A stretch of DNA of 64,000 bases. Source: Pseudocitrobacter cyperus (GTDB taxonomy: Bacteria > Pseudomonadota > Gammaproteobacteria > Enterobacterales > Enterobacteriaceae). Positions 43,213-51,733 of the stretch are shown here, piece after piece; the first letter of the stretch is position 1, and each line of letters begins with the position of its first letter. A program made the position numbers and the translations under genes. A model generated the notes under the pieces. That model did no database searches. It was given only the letters and a program-made list of their open reading frames with translations, and had not been told where the DNA came from. The stretch is from contig NZ_JAYMYY010000001.1 in the NCBI RefSeq assembly GCF_039889165.1, positions 310,001-374,000 of the forward strand, given 5' to 3'.

Positions 43213-45223
43213 CGCTCTTGCTATCGGTCATCGGTGCCAGTTCCAGTTGCGACAATGAACAGTGCAGGCGCCAGACCATCGAAGCCAGTTCACGTGCCGC
43301 CGGTTGATGATGGTGAGATAACACCTCGGAGATCCGTTGCAGCTCGTGAAGTGACGTGGTGAGTGGGCGAAGCCGTACGCCGCGCTCACTCATCACATCA
43401 CGCAACAGACCGATACAGAGGTCGCGCACCTGCGCCAGCGGGTCGGAACGCGTTCCCCAACTACGTAACTGCCATACGACGTGGCTGCAATTCAATAACA
43501 CCACGCCCCAGCGCAAAAGCCAACGCCGCGCCTGTTCATCCTTACTGTTACTGAGCTGGCTGATATGATGGTAGACCAGCGATTCAAATTCATGCTCGCT
43601 GTTATTTGGACTGCGGCTCAGTTGGTCGATAAAGTTACGCCGTAACGCTCTGATGTGCCGACGGCTTTTACGCGCGTCAGAACCTGGTGTTAACACCGCA
43701 AAAGCCATCCAGGCGAGGCCAACGCCAAGGATTTTGGCCAGATTATCATTGAGAAAATCTGCGAAGTCATAAACCGGGGGATTCGTTACGGCGATAAATG
43801 ACCCCATAAAAACAATCAGTTGCCCCCACAGCGCGGCACGTTTTGGCATCTGTAACTTCAATAACTGCATGGTGGTTAACAGCGGGAACAGGAACAGCAA
43901 AAATTGCCACAAATCAGTTATTTGCACCATCAGACCGAACTTCACCATAAAACTGAAGATAGACAGCAGCAGCAGCGTGCGCATCAGCAGAGTCAGAGAG
44001 TTAAACGGTGAAGGAGAGACGGAATAAAGAACGCAACAGATAGCGGCGAGCGTTAATGCTGCGGCACCTGACTCCCATTGTGTGCTGATTGCCCATGCGC
44101 CGACGACAAGCAGGGAGCAGAAAGTCCGGAAACCGTTCCAGATAGCTTCTGCGTGATCCGTGTGACGCATTAACGCCGGAGCCTTAGGAATGGCAAATTC
44201 TGACACCGCGGTGGCGTTTTCCAGCCGCGACAACCAGCGGCTGCTGGCGAGGTAGACACGGCAAAAATAGCGCAGGCGATCCCAGAAAGCGCGATGGCGA
44301 TAATCCTGCGGATCGCGAGGCGCCAGCGGGGCGATGATTCTTGCAACCGTGTAGATATCGCAGCCTGGTCGAGCCAGGGCTGACAACAGTTGTTCGATGA
44401 CTGTACGAATATTTTCAGGTGGATCGGGCCAGTTAAGCAGCATGCGCCGTAAACTGGAGATCACGCTGGTTAAGCGAAGTTGCTGATGCAAAAGGGCGTT
44501 GAGCAATGAGTTTTGCTGACGAAAGCGATAGTGGCTCCAGAAGGCCTGGATACGAAGCAAATTCATGGTCAGGATCTGGCTAATCACGCTTTCATGGGCC
44601 GCGCGAATGGCATCGGTCGTGACGGGTTGCCACAGCATGCTGGCATGCTCCAGCAGGCGCGCATGCATGTTTTTTAGCGCAGTCAGTAGTGCAGTGCCAT
44701 CTGAGGTGCTGGGCAGGATCATCATCATTAACCCGCCGCATAATATGCCGACAATGACTTCACAAACGCGCGCCTGTGCGATAGTCCATAATTCAGTGGC
44801 ATCCGCTACATTAATGACCGGGAAGGCGATTATTGCGCAGGTGTAGCCTGCAAGCTGGAAGGCGTAGGCCACGTTGTTGGTGAACATGGCGCAGGCCCAG
44901 GTGCAGAACCCCAGCCAGCCCGCCATACAAATCAAAAACAGCCATGGGTCGGTTAGCGTATGCCCGGCGATGATCACCGCAGCCCAGGCACCGAACAGAC
45001 TGCCGGCAATACGGCCAAAACTTTTGCTGATAACCCCACCGACGGTGGGAAAACTGACCACCGCCGCAGAGGTCATCGCCCAGTAGGGTTCATCAAGTTG
45101 AAGATAATAGGCGATACTCAGCGCCAGACACATGGCGATGCCGTTACGTAATGCGTATCGCCACTGCGCTGGCGTTGCCTTAAACCAGGGCAGTGAGGCC
45201 CAGTTCAGGCCTGATAAGGTCAT
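43205..45223 (-). CDS. ydhK: YdhK, FUSC-family efflux pump component
   Basis: YdhK (672 aa) is an inner-membrane protein of the aromatic-acid exporter/FUSC family (AaeB-like). It has two sets of hydrophobic helices: one at the N-terminus (WRYALRNGIAMCLALSIAYY; GRIAGSLFGAWAAVIIAGHT), and a second from about residue 370, each followed by a long cytoplasmic part. It is expected to work with YdhJ and YdhI, encoded just upstream with a four-base overlap. The exported compound is unknown. Confidence 0.93.
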   Translation of the reverse strand: MTLSGLNWASLPWFKATPAQWRYALRNGIAMCLALSIAYYLQLDEPYWAMTSAAVVSFPTVGGVISKSFGRIAGSLFGAWAAVIIAGHTLTDPWLFLICMAGWLGFCTWACAMFTNNVAYAFQLAGYTCAIIAFPVINVADATELWTIAQARVCEVIVGILCGGLMMMILPSTSDGTALLTALKNMHARLLEHASMLWQPVTTDAIRAAHESVISQILTMNLLRIQAFWSHYRFRQQNSLLNALLHQQLRLTSVISSLRRMLLNWPDPPENIRTVIEQLLSALARPGCDIYTVARIIAPLAPRDPQDYRHRAFWDRLRYFCRVYLASSRWLSRLENATAVSEFAIPKAPALMRHTDHAEAIWNGFRTFCSLLVVGAWAISTQWESGAAALTLAAICCVLYSVSPSPFNSLTLLMRTLLLLSIFSFMVKFGLMVQITDLWQFLLFLFPLLTTMQLLKLQMPKRAALWGQLIVFMGSFIAVTNPPVYDFADFLNDNLAKILGVGLAWMAFAVLTPGSDARKSRRHIRALRRNFIDQLSRSPNNSEHEFESLVYHHISQLSNSKDEQARRWLLRWGVVLLNCSHVVWQLRSWGTRSDPLAQVRDLCIGLLRDVMSERGVRLRPLTTSLHELQRISEVLSHHHQPAARELASMVWRLHCSLSQLELAPMTDSKSAT

Positions 45224-46077
45224 TTTTTGCCGCCGATCGATACAGAGCAGGTGGTGCCGGCTACCAGAACGACGTCGGCAGGCAGGCTGTCAAAATCGAT
45301 ACGTACCGGCACACGCTGCGCCAGACGAACCCAGGGAATATTGGGTTTGATGTCGGCCACAAGGCTGCTGTCACTCTCCAGGCTCTGATCGTAGATAGCA
45401 CGACCAATGCTGTTAACGTGACCCTGTAACGTTTTACCATTACTGTAGAGCTGGATAGAGGCGCTGTCGCCCGGAGCAATATGGCGCAGCTTAGTCTCTT
45501 CAAAATAGCCCACCACGTAAAACGAATGGCTGTCGATCAGAGCGAAGATGGGCTGGCCCTGAGTGGCATAGTTACCGACGCGGGTGGAGAGGTTCGTCAC
45601 CCAGCCGTCCACCGGAGCTTTTACTGCCGTTTGCTGTAATTGCCAACGGGCGTGTTCCAGCTCAGCGGCAGCCGCATCAAGGGTCGCCTTTGCGGCCTTC
45701 ACCGACATATTGGCCGTATCGAGATCTTCTGCCGAAATGTAGTTATGTGGCAAATTCTGGCGGCGGGTTGCTTCGTGATTGGCTTTCACAAGGTCGGACT
45801 GTGCCTTTGCCAGTTGCGCTTCGGCGTTCATCACCGCGATACGCCACGGCGTTGGGTCAATCTCAAACAGCAGTTCACCCGCTTTAACGAACTGGTTGTC
45901 TTTAACATTCAAAGCCAGAATGCTGCCTGAAACCTGTGGTGTGATATTGACCTGTTCAGAGCGTACTTTGCCGTCGCGTGTCCAGGGTGATTGCATGTAG
46001 TAGTTCCAGCACAGCCAGACTGCGACGGCAGCCAGTGCTGCAACCAAAAGCGTTGAGAAGTATTTTAATTTTTTCAT
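45220..46077 (-). CDS. ydhJ: YdhJ, HlyD-type membrane fusion protein
   Basis: YdhJ (285 aa) is the periplasmic adaptor of an AaeAB-like pump. A single N-terminal anchor (STLLVAALAAVAVWLCWNYY) is followed by a lipoyl-like half (QVSGSILALNVKDNQFVKAG), a coiled-coil hairpin of about residues 75-150 (AQLAKAQSDLVKANHEATRR), the second lipoyl half (VKAPVDGWVTNLSTRVGNYA) and a beta-barrel region. It overlaps ydhK by four bases and begins ten bases after ydhI. Confidence 0.94.
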   Translation of the reverse strand: MKKLKYFSTLLVAALAAVAVWLCWNYYMQSPWTRDGKVRSEQVNITPQVSGSILALNVKDNQFVKAGELLFEIDPTPWRIAVMNAEAQLAKAQSDLVKANHEATRRQNLPHNYISAEDLDTANMSVKAAKATLDAAAAELEHARWQLQQTAVKAPVDGWVTNLSTRVGNYATQGQPIFALIDSHSFYVVGYFEETKLRHIAPGDSASIQLYSNGKTLQGHVNSIGRAIYDQSLESDSSLVADIKPNIPWVRLAQRVPVRIDFDSLPADVVLVAGTTCSVSIGGKK

Positions 46078-46087
46078 CAGGATAGCG

Positions 46088-46324
46088 TCACCACAGAACC
46101 AGAATCATCAGCGCAAAGCACACGGATAGGGCAAACAGAGAGAGATCCATCAGCAAGGGATGCCAGATATCGCCCGCATACATCCAGTCGCGAAGTTGCT
46201 GGTGGGCAACCAGCCAAATCAAAAAGCCGAGCAGAGCGGCTTTAAATAATGGTGGGAAATAGATAGACGCACCAACCACGAGGTCTTGCAGCGGTAGTCC
46301 CGGGATCTGAAGAATCGACTTCAC
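46088..46324 (-). CDS. ydhI: YdhI, DUF1656 small membrane protein
   Basis: YdhI (78 aa) has two hydrophobic helices (FKAALLGFLIWLVAHQQLRD; LSLFALSVCFALMILVLW) and the DUF1656 pattern around LVVGASIYFPPLF. It resembles AaeX, encoded before AaeAB. It is the first gene of ydhI-ydhJ-ydhK and is divergent from slyA, so the 200-bp gap with a SlyA box could also control this operon. Confidence 0.93.
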   Translation of the reverse strand: MKSILQIPGLPLQDLVVGASIYFPPLFKAALLGFLIWLVAHQQLRDWMYAGDIWHPLLMDLSLFALSVCFALMILVLW

Positions 46325-46497
46325 AAGCAGAAATCCTTTGCAATTGAAGAGTTATGACTCGATAGTGAGTGTAACGCTAACGAAATACAGACAATTTTAA
46401 CACAGTGTAAATCATTGCTCTGCGTTGCGCTTATGCAGCAATACATTTGTTTTGAGTATTTAAATACTGCACACTATTCTAAAATCAGTATAATAAC

Positions 46498-46509
46498 TTA
46501 GCAAGCTAA
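46498..46509. promoter_or_regulatory. SlyA box
   Basis: TTAGCAAGCTAA is the perfect SlyA consensus palindrome. It lies 17-28 bases before the slyA start codon, in the ydhI-slyA gap, and supports self-control by SlyA. Confidence 0.88.
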
Positions 46510-46525
46510 TTATAAGGAGATGAAA

Positions 46526-46960
46526 TTGGAATCGCCATTAGGTTCTGATCTGGCACGGTTGGTGCGCATTTGGCGTGCTCTGATCGACCATCGCCTCAAA
46601 CCTCTGGAACTCACACAGACACACTGGGTCACGCTGCACAATATCCATCAGTTGCCCCCGGAGCAGTCGCAGATCCAGTTGGCTAAAGCGATAGGTATCG
46701 AGCAACCGTCACTGGTGCGTACTTTGGATCAACTGGAAGAGAAAGGGCTTATCTCTCGCCAGACGTGTGCCAACGATCGCCGCGCTAAGCGTATAAAACT
46801 TACTGAAAAAGCTGAACCGCTGATCGAAGAGATGGAAGCGGTAATCAGTAAGACCCGGGGTGAAATTCTGCAGGGGATTTCGCCAGAAGAGACTGAGCAA
46901 CTGATTGCATTGATCCATAAACTGGAACAAAACATAATCGATCTGCAATCGCGCGATTGA
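46526..46960 (+). CDS. slyA: SlyA, MarR-family regulator
   Basis: SlyA counteracts H-NS silencing and controls envelope and virulence genes in enterobacteria. The 144 aa have a winged helix in LAKAIGIEQPSLVRTLDQLE and EKGLISRQTCANDRRAKRI, flanked by dimer helices. I chose the TTG at 46526 because AAGGAG (46514-46519) is six bases before it; an in-frame ATG at 46520 directly abuts that ribosome site and cannot use it. From memory, Salmonella SlyA also starts at TTG. A SlyA box lies just upstream, and a terminator follows. Confidence 0.95.
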   Translation: MESPLGSDLARLVRIWRALIDHRLKPLELTQTHWVTLHNIHQLPPEQSQIQLAKAIGIEQPSLVRTLDQLEEKGLISRQTCANDRRAKRIKLTEKAEPLIEEMEAVISKTRGEILQGISPEETEQLIALIHKLEQNIIDLQSRD

Positions 46961-46973
46961 TAGCGTTCCTGAT

Positions 46974-47001
46974 AAGCCCTGTCTTATGGCAGGGCTTTTT
47001 A
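46974..47001 (+). terminator. Terminator after slyA
   Basis: AAGCCCTG (46974-46981) pairs with CAGGGCTT (46990-46997), followed by TTT. It separates slyA from the convergent cyclase gene. Confidence 0.85.
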
Positions 47002-47006
47002 ATGCC

Positions 47007-48371
47007 TTATTCCCAGATGACTACGCGGTTACGCCCGGCAGCCTTAGCGCGATACATCGCTTCATCTGCACGACGCACACACTCCTCAACGTTGACGCTG
47101 ACATCTGTGGCAGTGAAAACCCCCATACTGATGGTAATCGACTCTGGCAACTGTGAATTGCTGCTTTGGGCATCCTGATTAGCAATCGCTAAACGGATAC
47201 GCTCAGCGATACCTTCGGCGACGGACGAAGATGCGCCGACAAGCAGCAAGGCAAACTCCTCTCCGCCAATACGCGCAGCAATATCATTCTGGCGCACTGA
47301 ATCCTGCAATACCTTTGAGACAAACTGAATGACTTTGTCGCCCTGGAGATGACCATATTTGTCGTTGATGCGCTTGAAGTGATCAAGATCGCTGACAATC
47401 ACCGAGATAGGCTGGCCGCTGGCCACCTTCGGCATCAGTGAGGTAAAGGTGTCATAGAAGTAGCTGCGGTTAAAAAGCTGAGTCAGCGGGTCACGAATCG
47501 AATTTTGATACGAGTGGATGTATTTGGTGTTGGACTGACGATAGAGCGTAAAGACATCACAGAGCAGCACCAGAATCAAAAACAGGGTGGAGATGGTCTC
47601 GAACAGCCGGGCTTCATACCAGGTATAACCCGCGCTATGCCCTGAAGACATCAATACGATCAGTGTAAAGATGTAGCAGGCGCAGAAGAAGGCACCACTG
47701 TACCAAAATATATTATTGAGCTGAGTCACAATCAAAATGGACAGTAATGCGATGACCCATAATGCGACCAATCCCCAGCCCAGTCGTTCACCCCAGAGTT
47801 GGGTGAACTGATAGGTATTATTATCGACAAAATCAATGCGTAATGCTTCATAATGGCTGGAGTAGAGCCAGGATAATAAAAGCATTGCCGCCGTAAAGAT
47901 GATAATCCCTACGAGAATGATCGTATGGATTTTAATTGTATGCATCTGCCTTTTTTTAAAGGCATACAAAATGACGGCGAATATAAACAGGAAAGCCATC
48001 ATGATATTTCTGAAAAAATAAAAAATTAACGTATCGTTATAGTTAACCTTTGTCAGCCCGGTGCACATAAACCAGTCGGGAAAACTGTTCAGCGTCCCGA
48101 GCATAAGAAGGGCAGACCCCGCGAATGCTAAGGCTATGGGGGTGAGGTAGAGGCGATGTTTGTCACAGGAATATTTCATCACCATAAACGCCGCAATCAT
48201 GGTATGAAAAACCATTAAAAACATGGTCAGAATGGGGAACAGCAGTGGTGCAATCGTAGGGGTACGATGAATTATTGCGGTTGAGAAATGATCGAGGATG
48301 ATGATCCCCATAATGCAAATCGTGAAGTAAACCAAAAAGCGCTGTAACGGAAACTTCAATTTCATCAGCAT
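47007..48371 (-). CDS. Membrane-bound diguanylate cyclase (MASE4-like and GGDEF)
   Basis: This protein (about 454 aa) has an N-terminal sensor of some eight hydrophobic helices resembling the MASE4 domain of E. coli DgcT/YeaI, including AAMLLLSWLYSSHYEALRID. A C-terminal GGDEF domain of about 160 residues follows: RDPLTQLFNRSYFYDTF, VIVSDLDHFKRINDKYGHLQ and the active GGEEF in ARIGGEEFALLL. The inhibitory site RQND lies five residues before GGEEF, so it should make cyclic di-GMP under product feedback. The start is uncertain: I used the ATG at 48371 (TTGGA nine bases upstream); ATGs at 48365 and 48380 are alternatives. E. coli K-12 has no such gene between slyA and slyB. Confidence 0.88.
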   Translation of the reverse strand: MLMKLKFPLQRFLVYFTICIMGIIILDHFSTAIIHRTPTIAPLLFPILTMFLMVFHTMIAAFMVMKYSCDKHRLYLTPIALAFAGSALLMLGTLNSFPDWFMCTGLTKVNYNDTLIFYFFRNIMMAFLFIFAVILYAFKKRQMHTIKIHTIILVGIIIFTAAMLLLSWLYSSHYEALRIDFVDNNTYQFTQLWGERLGWGLVALWVIALLSILIVTQLNNIFWYSGAFFCACYIFTLIVLMSSGHSAGYTWYEARLFETISTLFLILVLLCDVFTLYRQSNTKYIHSYQNSIRDPLTQLFNRSYFYDTFTSLMPKVASGQPISVIVSDLDHFKRINDKYGHLQGDKVIQFVSKVLQDSVRQNDIAARIGGEEFALLLVGASSSVAEGIAERIRLAIANQDAQSSNSQLPESITISMGVFTATDVSVNVEECVRRADEAMYRAKAAGRNRVVIWE

Positions 48372-48606
48372 AGACGGCATTCCAATTATTCGGAGTGAAA
48401 ATATCCACGAAACCCAGGCATCCAGCCCGGTGGGATTAATCTTAATGCCTTTTATTTGAAAGAATATTGTTTTTGCGCAAATAATAATTACTACAGATGA
48501 CTTATTTATATTCGCCGGATGAATGAATATAAATCCGCCTGAAGATGGGTAAAGAATTGTCAATCAAAAGGGAAAAGCGTGACCCGGGCAGGTCACGCCA
48601 AAACGT

Positions 48607-49074
48607 TTAGCGCGGGGAAACCGTCACCTGGCTGCCGTTGCTCGCCATCACGACGCGCTGACCAACAGAGAAGCGAGTATCGCCCTGTTTTTGCACAACC
48701 ATGATGGTATTGCCGTCATCTTTACGGATTTCCAGCTCAACACCCTGGGTTTTATTCATCGCGCCCTGAACACCCTGGCCGGCAACGCCGCCCGCAACTG
48801 CGCCTGCTGCGGTTGCCAGTGAACGACCTGTACCGCCGCCGATAGTATTACCGAGGAAGCCACCCAGTACCGCGCCGCCGATAGCACCAATAACGTTGCT
48901 ATCATCACCGCCCTGAATTTGTACCGGACGCGTGTTAACGATGGTTCCGTAGGTTACATTCTGAACCTGCTTGGCCTCGGAAGCGGAATAGACATCTCCT
49001 GACAGACCGCTGCTGCTCACGCACCCTGCTAGCGATAAACCAATCATTGAAGCGGTCAAAACACGTAACATCAT
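48607..49074 (-). CDS. slyB: SlyB, glycine-zipper outer-membrane lipoprotein
   Basis: SlyB (155 aa) is a lipoprotein with lipobox LSLAGC (Cys about 18). A glycine-zipper block follows, VIGAIGGAVLGGFLGNTIGG then GTGRSLATAAGAVAGGVAGQ, and the C-terminal domain is VELEIRKDDGNTIMVVQKQG. From memory it belongs to the PhoP regulon and supports outer-membrane integrity under low Mg2+ or damage. A PhoP-like direct repeat lies upstream. It is the counterpart of ycfJ in fold. Confidence 0.96.
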   Translation of the reverse strand: MMLRVLTASMIGLSLAGCVSSSGLSGDVYSASEAKQVQNVTYGTIVNTRPVQIQGGDDSNVIGAIGGAVLGGFLGNTIGGGTGRSLATAAGAVAGGVAGQGVQGAMNKTQGVELEIRKDDGNTIMVVQKQGDTRFSVGQRVVMASNGSQVTVSPR

Positions 49075-49199
49075 TTATGAATCTCCTGTTCACCAAGACA
49101 TGCTCTTGCGAGCATTTGTATCAGGTAATTATATGGTATTTATACATTGCAGGTTATATATTCTGCACGTCTATGGGTAGAGAGTAACGTTTAATCACT

Positions 49200-49215
49200 T
49201 AACCAAGGTTAAACA
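49200..49215 (-). promoter_or_regulatory. PhoP-box-like direct repeat upstream of slyB
   Basis: On the minus strand TGTTTA-ACCTT-GGTTA(A) fits the (T/G)GTTTA-N5-(T/G)GTTTA pattern with one mismatch. It lies about 125 bases before the slyB start. Confidence 0.5.
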
Positions 49216-49357
49216 CAACGCCTGAAGGCCGCATGTTTTTTATCCGTCCGCGGTACTGCAGCATAAAATATCACTAAATATTATTATTGCATCATAGATT
49301 TAGATATCGCTTTATGGTGGAGTGTCATTCCACCGCTTATGCAACTAAGGAAGGCGT

Positions 49358-50485
49358 ATGAAATCAGGCCGTTATATTGGCGTGATGTCGGGAACCAGTC
49401 TCGACGGGGTTGATGTTGTACTTGCGGCTATCGAAGAAAGCAGAGTCGCACAATTGGCCAGCCTCTCTTTCCCTATCCCCATCGCCCTCAAAGAGGCGGT
49501 GCTGGCTGTTTGTCAGGGGCAGCAGTTGACTTTGTCGCAGTTTGGTCAACTGGATACGCGTCTGGGCAGGCTATTTGCCGATGCGGTTCTGGCGCTGATA
49601 GCGCAGGAGCAGCTTCAGCCGCAGGACGTCGTCGCTATCGGCTGCCATGGTCAAACCGTTTGGCATGAGCCGACAGGTGACGCGCCGCACACGTTGCAAA
49701 TAGGCGACAATAATATTATTGCTGCGCGCACTGGCGTTACCGTCGTAGGTGATTTTCGTCGTCGTGATATTGCGCTGGGCGGGCAGGGCGCGCCGCTGGT
49801 TCCTGCGTTTCATCATGCGTTGCTGGCGCATCCGACTGAGCGCCGGATGATCCTCAATATTGGCGGTATCGCTAATCTCTCGCTGTTAACGCCGGGCCAG
49901 CCGGTTCGTGGTTTTGATACCGGGCCGGGCAATATGCTTATGGATGCCTGGATCTGGCGAAACTTACAAAAACCCTACGACCAGGATGCGGCCTGGGCCA
50001 GTGAGGGGAAAGTACAGCTCCCGTTATTGCAGGAGATGTTGTGCGATCCCTACTTTGCCGCGCCTGCGCCAAAGAGTACCGGGCGCGAATACTTTAACTT
50101 AGGCTGGCTGGAGCGCGTGTTACAGCGTTTCCCTGGCCTGCGCGCGCAGGATGTCCAGGCGACGCTTGCGGAGCTAACCGCAACGACTATCAGCGAGCAG
50201 GTGTTACTCAGCGGCGGCTGCGACAGGCTATTGGTGTGTGGTGGAGGAGGCCGTAACCCGATGGTGATGACGCGACTGGCGGGTATGCTGCCGGGTACCG
50301 AGGTGGCGACGACGGATGAATATGGCGTCAGCGGTGATGACATGGAAGCGCTGGCCTTTGCCTGGCTTGCGTGGCGCACAATCGCGGGGTTGCCGGGGAA
50401 TCTGCCGTCTGTTACCGGCGCATCCCAGGAGAGCGTGCTGGGGGCAATTTTTCCAGCTAACTCAACGCAAATCAGAGTTTACTGA
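49358..50485 (+). CDS. anmK: AnmK, anhydro-N-acetylmuramic acid kinase
   Basis: AnmK opens and phosphorylates 1,6-anhydro-MurNAc to MurNAc-6-phosphate in cell-wall recycling, next in function to NagZ in this window. The protein (375 aa) has the ASKHA ATP-binding fold: GVMSGTSLDGVDVVLAAIEE at the start, AIGCHGQTVWHEP, VVGDFRRRDIALGGQGAPLV with the catalytic Asp, and LLVCGGGGRNPMVM near residue 290. AAGGAAGG lies six bases before the ATG. mliC follows after 85 bases. It is a few residues longer than E. coli AnmK. Confidence 0.96.
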   Translation: MKSGRYIGVMSGTSLDGVDVVLAAIEESRVAQLASLSFPIPIALKEAVLAVCQGQQLTLSQFGQLDTRLGRLFADAVLALIAQEQLQPQDVVAIGCHGQTVWHEPTGDAPHTLQIGDNNIIAARTGVTVVGDFRRRDIALGGQGAPLVPAFHHALLAHPTERRMILNIGGIANLSLLTPGQPVRGFDTGPGNMLMDAWIWRNLQKPYDQDAAWASEGKVQLPLLQEMLCDPYFAAPAPKSTGREYFNLGWLERVLQRFPGLRAQDVQATLAELTATTISEQVLLSGGCDRLLVCGGGGRNPMVMTRLAGMLPGTEVATTDEYGVSGDDMEALAFAWLAWRTIAGLPGNLPSVTGASQESVLGAIFPANSTQIRVY

Positions 50486-50570
50486 AATCATCCCGGTGTG
50501 CTGCGCGATACACTCAGGAAAAGGGAGGAATCCTACCTCCTCTGGACCTGGAAAGTCGTAAGGCACGCCA

Positions 50571-50894
50571 ATGAAAAAACTACTTATCGCGGTTATTCCC
50601 CTAATGCTGGCTGGTTGCAGCACTTACAACCAGTTTATGGAACGGATGCAGACCGACACGCTGGAATACCAGTGTGATGAGAAACCCTTGACCGTCTCGC
50701 TGAACAATCCTCGCCAGGAAGTCAGTTTCATCTATGACAACAAGCAATTGCACCTGCCGCAAGGTTTGTCAGCCTCCGGGGCACGTTACACCGACGGCAT
50801 TTATGTTTTCTGGTCGAAAGGCAACGACGCTACCGTCTATAAACGTGACCGTATCGTGCTGAATAACTGCCAGTTACAAAACCCTAAGCGTTGA
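50571..50894 (+). CDS. mliC: MliC, lipoprotein inhibitor of C-type lysozyme
   Basis: MliC (YdhA) protects the cell wall from host lysozyme. The 107 aa have a lipobox MLAGC (Cys16) and a small beta-barrel: TLEYQCDEKPLTVSLNNPRQ, then EVSFIYDNKQLHLPQ and SASGARYTDGIYVFWSKGND, which carries the conserved Ser-Gly-Ala-Arg-Tyr loop that enters the lysozyme active site. The two Cys (YQCDE and NNCQLQ) can form the conserved disulfide. It is between anmK and pdxH, as in E. coli. Confidence 0.95.
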   Translation: MKKLLIAVIPLMLAGCSTYNQFMERMQTDTLEYQCDEKPLTVSLNNPRQEVSFIYDNKQLHLPQGLSASGARYTDGIYVFWSKGNDATVYKRDRIVLNNCQLQNPKR

Positions 50895-50952
50895 GATTTT
50901 CACCCAGGCAGCGCACAATAACGCTACCTATTTCCTGACAATCACAATCGCT

Positions 50953-51609
50953 ATGTCCGATAACGACGAATTGCAGCAAATTGCGCACCTGCGCCGAGAG
51001 TACACCCGTGGCGGCCTCCGCCGCCGCGATCTTCCCGCTGACCCGCTGACGCTGTTCGAACGCTGGTTGTCTCAGGCATGTGAGGCAAAACTGGCCGATC
51101 CTACGGCGATGGTGGTCGCGACCGTCGATGAAAACGGACAACCTTTCCAGCGCATTGTTTTGCTCAAGCACTATGATGAAAAAGGGATGGTGTTCTACAC
51201 CAACCTCGGCAGTCGTAAGGCGCACCATCTGGAACATAATCCGCGTATAAGCCTGCTGTTCCCCTGGCATATGCTGGAGCGTCAGGTGATGGTGACGGGC
51301 AAAGCTGAGCGTCTCTCTACGCTTGAAGTGGTCAAATACTTCCACAGCCGCCCGCGCGATAGTCAGATAGGCGCCTGGGTTTCAAAACAATCCAGCCGTA
51401 TTTCCGCCCGCGGTATCCTCGAAAGCAAATTCCTTGAACTGAAGCAGAAATTCCAGCAGGGTGAAGTGCCGCTGCCGAGCTTCTGGGGAGGCTATCGCGT
51501 CTCCATCGAGCAGATGGAGTTCTGGCAGGGGGGTGAACACCGTCTGCACGATCGTTTTTTATACCAGCGCGATGAGAACGCCTGGAAAATCGACCGCCTG
51601 GCTCCTTAA
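50953..51609 (+). CDS. pdxH: PdxH, pyridoxine 5'-phosphate oxidase
   Basis: PdxH is an FMN enzyme that oxidises pyridoxine or pyridoxamine phosphate to pyridoxal phosphate. The 218 aa match E. coli. The fold is the split-barrel: TAMVVATVDENGQPFQRIVL, GMVFYTNLGSRKAHHLEHNP with FMN contacts, ERQVMVTGKAERLS, and SFWGGYRVSIEQMEFWQGG, with HDRFLYQRDENAWKIDRLAP at the end. tyrS follows. The pyridoxal kinase gene pdxY, which follows tyrS in E. coli, is absent here. Confidence 0.97.
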   Translation: MSDNDELQQIAHLRREYTRGGLRRRDLPADPLTLFERWLSQACEAKLADPTAMVVATVDENGQPFQRIVLLKHYDEKGMVFYTNLGSRKAHHLEHNPRISLLFPWHMLERQVMVTGKAERLSTLEVVKYFHSRPRDSQIGAWVSKQSSRISARGILESKFLELKQKFQQGEVPLPSFWGGYRVSIEQMEFWQGGEHRLHDRFLYQRDENAWKIDRLAP

Positions 51610-51733
51610 GGACGAAAATTGTTGTGTTAAGCGCTGGTGCTGAAAGGGCTGGCGCTTTATTCTATGTCTCTTTCGCATAGGCGAAAAGTCGTGTACCGGC
51701 AAAGGTGCAGTCGTTTTATACATGGAGAATTTG

